NCBI GenBank assembly: GCA_020633675.1
Contig: JACKDE010000003.1
Coordinates: 806,001-870,000, forward strand
Reading direction: 5' to 3'
Origin: Deferribacteres bacterium
Lineage (GTDB): Bacteria > Zhuqueibacterota > Zhuqueibacteria > Zhuqueibacterales > Geothermadaptataceae
Length of the DNA: 64,000 nucleotides
Shown here piece after piece: positions 60,755 through 64,000 of this stretch; position 1 is the stretch's first letter, and every line of letters begins with the position of its first letter. The position numbers and the translations under genes are program-made. Under the pieces are notes generated by a model. It saw only the letters and a list, made by a program, of their open reading frames with translations, was not told where the DNA came from and searched no databases.

Positions 60755-62677
60755 CTATTTAAACGTGACCACGACGGTGTTGTTGATCGCACGCGCATAG
60801 TACTCTTTGCGATCGCTCAGATCAAAGACAACGCGTGTGAATGAACCTTGCGGATGGTAACCGACACGGGCGCGCAGCACCTTGCCACGGTGAAGCTCAA
60901 AATTCTTTTGAATACTCAGATCAAATATGCCGGGAAAATCGACCACCAGCCGGTTCGATAGGCCCATTTCCTTGACCTCATATTTTTCAAGCACACCATT
61001 GCCAACAATGGCAAAGGAGGTATCGCTGATCGCACGCACCGAAAAAATGGCTGATCCGGTTGGAATGCCGGGATCGTTGTTATCGGTGATAATTTCAAAA
61101 TCGACGCGACGGTTGCGAGCCTGACCAGCAGCAGTACCATTGTCTGCGATAGGACGCATCTCGCCGTAGGCAATCGGCCACAAGAAACGATTTTGCTCGA
61201 CAGGCCCCTTGGCTATCAGGTAGCTCATCACGCTTTCCATGCGGCGCTGGGACAGATTAATGTTATACTCTTCCGTGCCGATGCTATCGGTGTGACCCGA
61301 TATCAGCAACTTTGATTCAGGGTAAGTATTGAGAATTTCCGAAATTTTGCCCATGGTTTCGTACTCGCTCGGACGAATCACGGCGCTGTCGAAGGAAAAT
61401 TGGATTCGGAGAGAAACCAGGATGCGCGTGCTGTCTTCCTGATCGGGAATGACCTCGATTTTGCCGGCCGAAGTCAATGCAATTTGCTGGATGCGCTCGA
61501 GGCGGGTCGCCATCTCTTCTTCAAGCTGCTTGGTGCGCGCTTCGGCATCGCGAACGGCTGCATCCATGCGTTCTCTTGCCTCACGGGCAGCACGCAACTC
61601 TGCTTCCAGCTCTTGCTGATAGCGCGTCATTTGCTCCGTCTGATTGAGCGGTTGGACATCCTGCGCTACCCCGAAGGTGAAGGTGAAAGAGAATCGGTGC
61701 ACAAAGCTGTCAAACTGATCGATCGGCGAAAAAGCGTAATCGATATCGGTACTGGAGCGGGCCAACCAGACCATTGGCACAGTAATGCCGAAGCCGGCAC
61801 CCCAACGGGACGCTTCAGTGTCGTGAAATTTGTAGCCGCCACGTAACGACAACAGGCTCGAAATATTGAGCTCAGTTCCTGCATAATAACGGAAGCCATC
61901 TTCGCCGCGAATCTTGGCCGCATCGCCGGCAATATTCCATTTCAAGCTCGATCCAACCGGTACCCGGAAAGCAATTCCGCCGCGAATCGACTCCGGCAAC
62001 GGCTCTTCGTTGTTGATAAACTTCATTTTGCTGAGCGTCAGGTTTTGTACGGTCGCCCCAAAAGAAATGTGCTTCATCGCAAACACAGCACCGACATCTA
62101 AACCGATGCCTGTTGAAGTGATATTGGCTAAATCCTGACGGATGATTTTGGTACCTGCACCAAATGCCAACGTTTGTCCAAACAGCTTGATGAACGCGCC
62201 ATAGCCAAAGGAGAGCATCAAATCATTGCTTTCAATAATGCTGCCGGTCGGCTGAAAATTTTCGTTCAGCTCAGTCAGGTCACCTTCATTAAAATAGGTA
62301 ATGCCCACGCCAAGAACACCATAGCGGAAAGGCAACGCCACTTCGAGATCGCCTTGCTGGGTGTCTTCAATCCAGTTGTGAAAATTGGCAGACAATTTGA
62401 TATTGCGCAATATACCAAGTCCGCCGACGTTGTAGCGCAATAGATTGTAATCATTCGCCAAAGCGGTAAACGCCTCTCCCATAGCAACCTGGCGCGCATG
62501 CGGATTGATGCGCAAAATTGGCGCAGCGTTATTGCCAATGCCCTGCGCAAAAGTCATAGCATTGCTGAAAAGAAGGACAAAAAGGACACAGGTCGTTCTC
62601 AAACTCCGCGCAAATATCTTATTTGCCAAAATTCTCTCGTATCCTTCGTAAGAATTTCGCATACAGTTCTCTCTCAT
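60755..62677 (-). CDS. PorV/PorQ-like barrel fused to OmpA-like and AMIN domains
   Basis: 640 residues in one chain. A signal segment ends near residue 45 (NAMTFAQG). A PorV/PorQ-type outer-membrane barrel spans about 46-345 (ARQVAMGEAFTALANDYNLLRYNVGGLG). An Arg/Glu-rich coiled coil spans about 346-400. An OmpA C-terminal peptidoglycan-binding domain spans about 410-530 (ISGHTDSIGTEEYNINLSQRR). A C-terminal AMIN domain spans about 545-640 (NRLVVDFPGIFDLS; TRVVFDLSD). The order suggests an outer-membrane barrel tethered to the cell wall. The start overlaps the stop of the preceding gene (ATGA), supporting 62677; an internal ATG at 62662 is possible. PorV proteins work with type IX secretion, hence a possible link to the upstream exported protein. 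Confidence 0.82.
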   Translation of the reverse strand: MRENCMRNSYEGYERILANKIFARSLRTTCVLFVLLFSNAMTFAQGIGNNAAPILRINPHARQVAMGEAFTALANDYNLLRYNVGGLGILRNIKLSANFHNWIEDTQQGDLEVALPFRYGVLGVGITYFNEGDLTELNENFQPTGSIIESNDLMLSFGYGAFIKLFGQTLAFGAGTKIIRQDLANITSTGIGLDVGAVFAMKHISFGATVQNLTLSKMKFINNEEPLPESIRGGIAFRVPVGSSLKWNIAGDAAKIRGEDGFRYYAGTELNISSLLSLRGGYKFHDTEASRWGAGFGITVPMVWLARSSTDIDYAFSPIDQFDSFVHRFSFTFTFGVAQDVQPLNQTEQMTRYQQELEAELRAAREARERMDAAVRDAEARTKQLEEEMATRLERIQQIALTSAGKIEVIPDQEDSTRILVSLRIQFSFDSAVIRPSEYETMGKISEILNTYPESKLLISGHTDSIGTEEYNINLSQRRMESVMSYLIAKGPVEQNRFLWPIAYGEMRPIADNGTAAGQARNRRVDFEIITDNNDPGIPTGSAIFSVRAISDTSFAIVGNGVLEKYEVKEMGLSNRLVVDFPGIFDLSIQKNFELHRGKVLRARVGYHPQGSFTRVVFDLSDRKEYYARAINNTVVVTFK

Positions 62678-64000
62678 TGGATCAGGATGAATTTTCGAAT
62701 CAGGACGCGTTGACCGGCGGGCTCAGTGCCGTCATCGAATTGCACATAAAACTTGGCCCAATATGTACCGCTACTGCTCAGAGCATTGTCATCCGTCTTG
62801 AGGTCCCACCATTGATTTCGGCTGGTTGATCGACTCTCTTTTTGGATGGAAATGCCGCGATCCATATCAAGCGCATTTACATCGATGGTCCGGACTTTTT
62901 CACCGGCAAGATTGTAAATTTCGATTTTTTGCAGCGCAATATCACCGGTAAACGCCTGCATACGCAATCGGAAAGTTTGGCCTGAATTGGCACGGTACGG
63001 ATTCGGCGCGAAAAGAAAATCGAAAGCGCCATCTCCCAAAACAAAAATGGTTGGGTCAGTAGTATCGGGATCCATGGTATACACGGTCGTCAATGTATCG
63101 AAATCGATATAACGCGCACCTATCTGGTGATTTGGTCGTGTCTGAAGTTTTCTGTCACTGCGAATACCCACTGCACTATTGACCACCGGCACGCCAACTT
63201 CACTGGCAAATGTGCCCGTTGTGTATAAGTTCGGATTGTTTTCGTTTGGCTCTTCTGTTAGCATCACCGAGACAACATCCGTGGTGATATTGTCGAAGAA
63301 TTCAGCAAAAATCGTATCCTGCGCCGCCGACAAATCACGATCAAATTCATCTGTGATGCGCAAAAAGAGCGTGTCCTTGAAGGTGATCTTCGAATCGAGA
63401 GGAATGGTGGTGCCAAGCTTTGTTTCAACAAACAGACTGCCAGCAGTAAATTGCAAAACCAACAGGGAGTCCGTAGAAAAATCCGGCACAGAGAGCGAAG
63501 TTGAATCGAGGTAATTCACAAAAAGCACATCACGATTGCGGGCTTCGACGACACCATTGTTTGGAATGACCAGCGAGCTGTCATTCTGAATGACAACCCG
63601 AATCCCGGGATCAAGTGCATACTCTCCGGTTGGCTGGCGTTTCAGGGTCACTTTTTCCAGATCATTGCTCGATGTCGTCTGCAAATTCACATCAATCAAC
63701 TCATATAGGGGAATCAAGTTTTTATCATCAAGCGTGACAAATGCTATTCCGGTCCTGCCGGGACGTGACTCAGCTGCGGACTGCGTACGAAGAGATGTGA
63801 TATCCTGCCCTGCAGCATTGGTGAATTTGATCTGCGAGCGCGTCGAGGTTGTTGTGTCCCACTTGATCTGCCAGTTGTCGAGTACAGGCGAAATCGAGGC
63901 ATTATTTGTTTGAAATACAGCCTGTAACCGCAGTGCTTGCTTGCCCCTGAGTGCATTGATCGTGGAAAGGGTACGCAGGTTCACGCGACTTGTGTTGTTG
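62674..64000 (-). CDS. C-terminal part of a large exported protein with FlgD/Por-type C-terminal domain (partial)
   Basis: The frame is open through the right edge, so the N-terminus is missing; 442 codons plus stop are visible. The sequence is beta-rich and Thr/Asn/Asp-rich. It ends with a typical FlgD-Ig/secretion C-terminal segment: FAPNPYRANSGQTFRLRM, then KIEIYNLAGEKVRTIDV, and WDLKTDDNALSSSGTYWAKFYV. Such tails guide proteins to the type IX secretion system or mark cell-surface proteins in Bacteroidota-like phyla. The last codon overlaps the start of the PorV-OmpA gene (ATGA), so both are co-translated. A PorU-like peptidase is one possibility, but no catalytic part is visible. Confidence 0.72.
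   Translation of the reverse strand, partial: NNTSRVNLRTLSTINALRGKQALRLQAVFQTNNASISPVLDNWQIKWDTTTSTRSQIKFTNAAGQDITSLRTQSAAESRPGRTGIAFVTLDDKNLIPLYELIDVNLQTTSSNDLEKVTLKRQPTGEYALDPGIRVVIQNDSSLVIPNNGVVEARNRDVLFVNYLDSTSLSVPDFSTDSLLVLQFTAGSLFVETKLGTTIPLDSKITFKDTLFLRITDEFDRDLSAAQDTIFAEFFDNITTDVVSVMLTEEPNENNPNLYTTGTFASEVGVPVVNSAVGIRSDRKLQTRPNHQIGARYIDFDTLTTVYTMDPDTTDPTIFVLGDGAFDFLFAPNPYRANSGQTFRLRMQAFTGDIALQKIEIYNLAGEKVRTIDVNALDMDRGISIQKESRSTSRNQWWDLKTDDNALSSSGTYWAKFYVQFDDGTEPAGQRVLIRKFILIQ

Noticed and set aside
1..64000. CRISPR arrays, tRNA or rRNA genes, insertion sequences, phage genes
   Set aside because: Looked for in all gaps longer than about 100 bases; no spaced direct repeats, cloverleaf-like sequences, transposase or phage proteins were seen.

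Overview
The window looks like a piece of chromosome from an anaerobic, Gram-negative, peptide- or amino-acid-fermenting bacterium of the FCB superphylum (Bacteroidota / Ignavibacteria / Calditrichota / KSB1-like). The clues are a SusC/SusD pair, a GWxTD-family exported protein, a PorV/PorQ-like barrel protein, a protein ending in a FlgD/Por-type C-terminal domain, and abundant ferredoxin-linked 2-oxoacid oxidoreductases with Rnf complexes. Finer placement cannot be made from this sequence alone. No rRNA, tRNA, CRISPR array, insertion sequence or phage gene was seen.

Layout. 1-7.8 kb (minus strand): a haem-c type membrane sensor cut by the left edge, a 53-residue membrane protein, an FAD monooxygenase-like enzyme, citrate synthase, a degenerate receiver protein, a GAF-sigma54 activator and a methionine gamma-lyase. 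Citrate synthase and the receiver gene each have a sigma54-type -24/-12 element preceded, at almost the same distance, by a shared 40-bp repeat that could be the activator's enhancer site. 8.5-39.3 kb (plus strand): a 31-kb electron-transfer block. It holds a complete Rnf set (rnfB, C, D, G, E, A), a giant 1649-residue pyruvate:ferredoxin oxidoreductase (PFOR), an accessory cassette (4-TM protein, GPP34 protein, STAS protein, haem-binding protein, cupin), a small Cys-rich NqrM-like protein, a plant-type ferredoxin/NAD(P) reductase and 2-oxoacid oxidoreductase KorA/KorB. A second, incomplete Rnf set (rnfB2, C2, D2 only) follows. Interleaved with it are two giant PFOR homologues (1426 and 1354 residues) that have lost the thiamine-diphosphate motif and the internal Fe-S ligands, although one keeps a C-terminal ferredoxin on an Ala/Pro/Glu-rich arm. 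39.4-43.1 kb (plus): zinc-ribbon protein, CBS protein, tryptophanase, a hypothetical protein and a YbaK-type deacylase. 43.1-64 kb (minus): GWxTD protein, SusD, SusC, a two-gene 2-oxoacid:ferredoxin oxidoreductase, leucine dehydrogenase, acyl-CoA transferase/hydrolase, alanine dehydrogenase-like protein, malic enzyme with phosphotransacetylase-like domain, a PorV-OmpA-AMIN fusion, and the end of a large exported protein.

How it fits together (inference): amino acids probably enter as peptides and are deaminated or cleaved (tryptophanase, methionine gamma-lyase, leucine and alanine dehydrogenases). The resulting 2-oxoacids are oxidised by PFOR, KOR and VOR-type enzymes to acyl-CoA plus reduced ferredoxin. 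Rnf couples ferredoxin oxidation to NAD reduction and ion export, and the FNR-type enzyme could make NAD(P)H. Acyl-CoA is drained by CoA transfer or citrate synthase. The two catalytically dead PFOR homologues built into the Rnf/KOR operon are the most unusual feature and may be scaffold or electron-wire subunits of an undescribed oxidoreductase-Rnf assembly.
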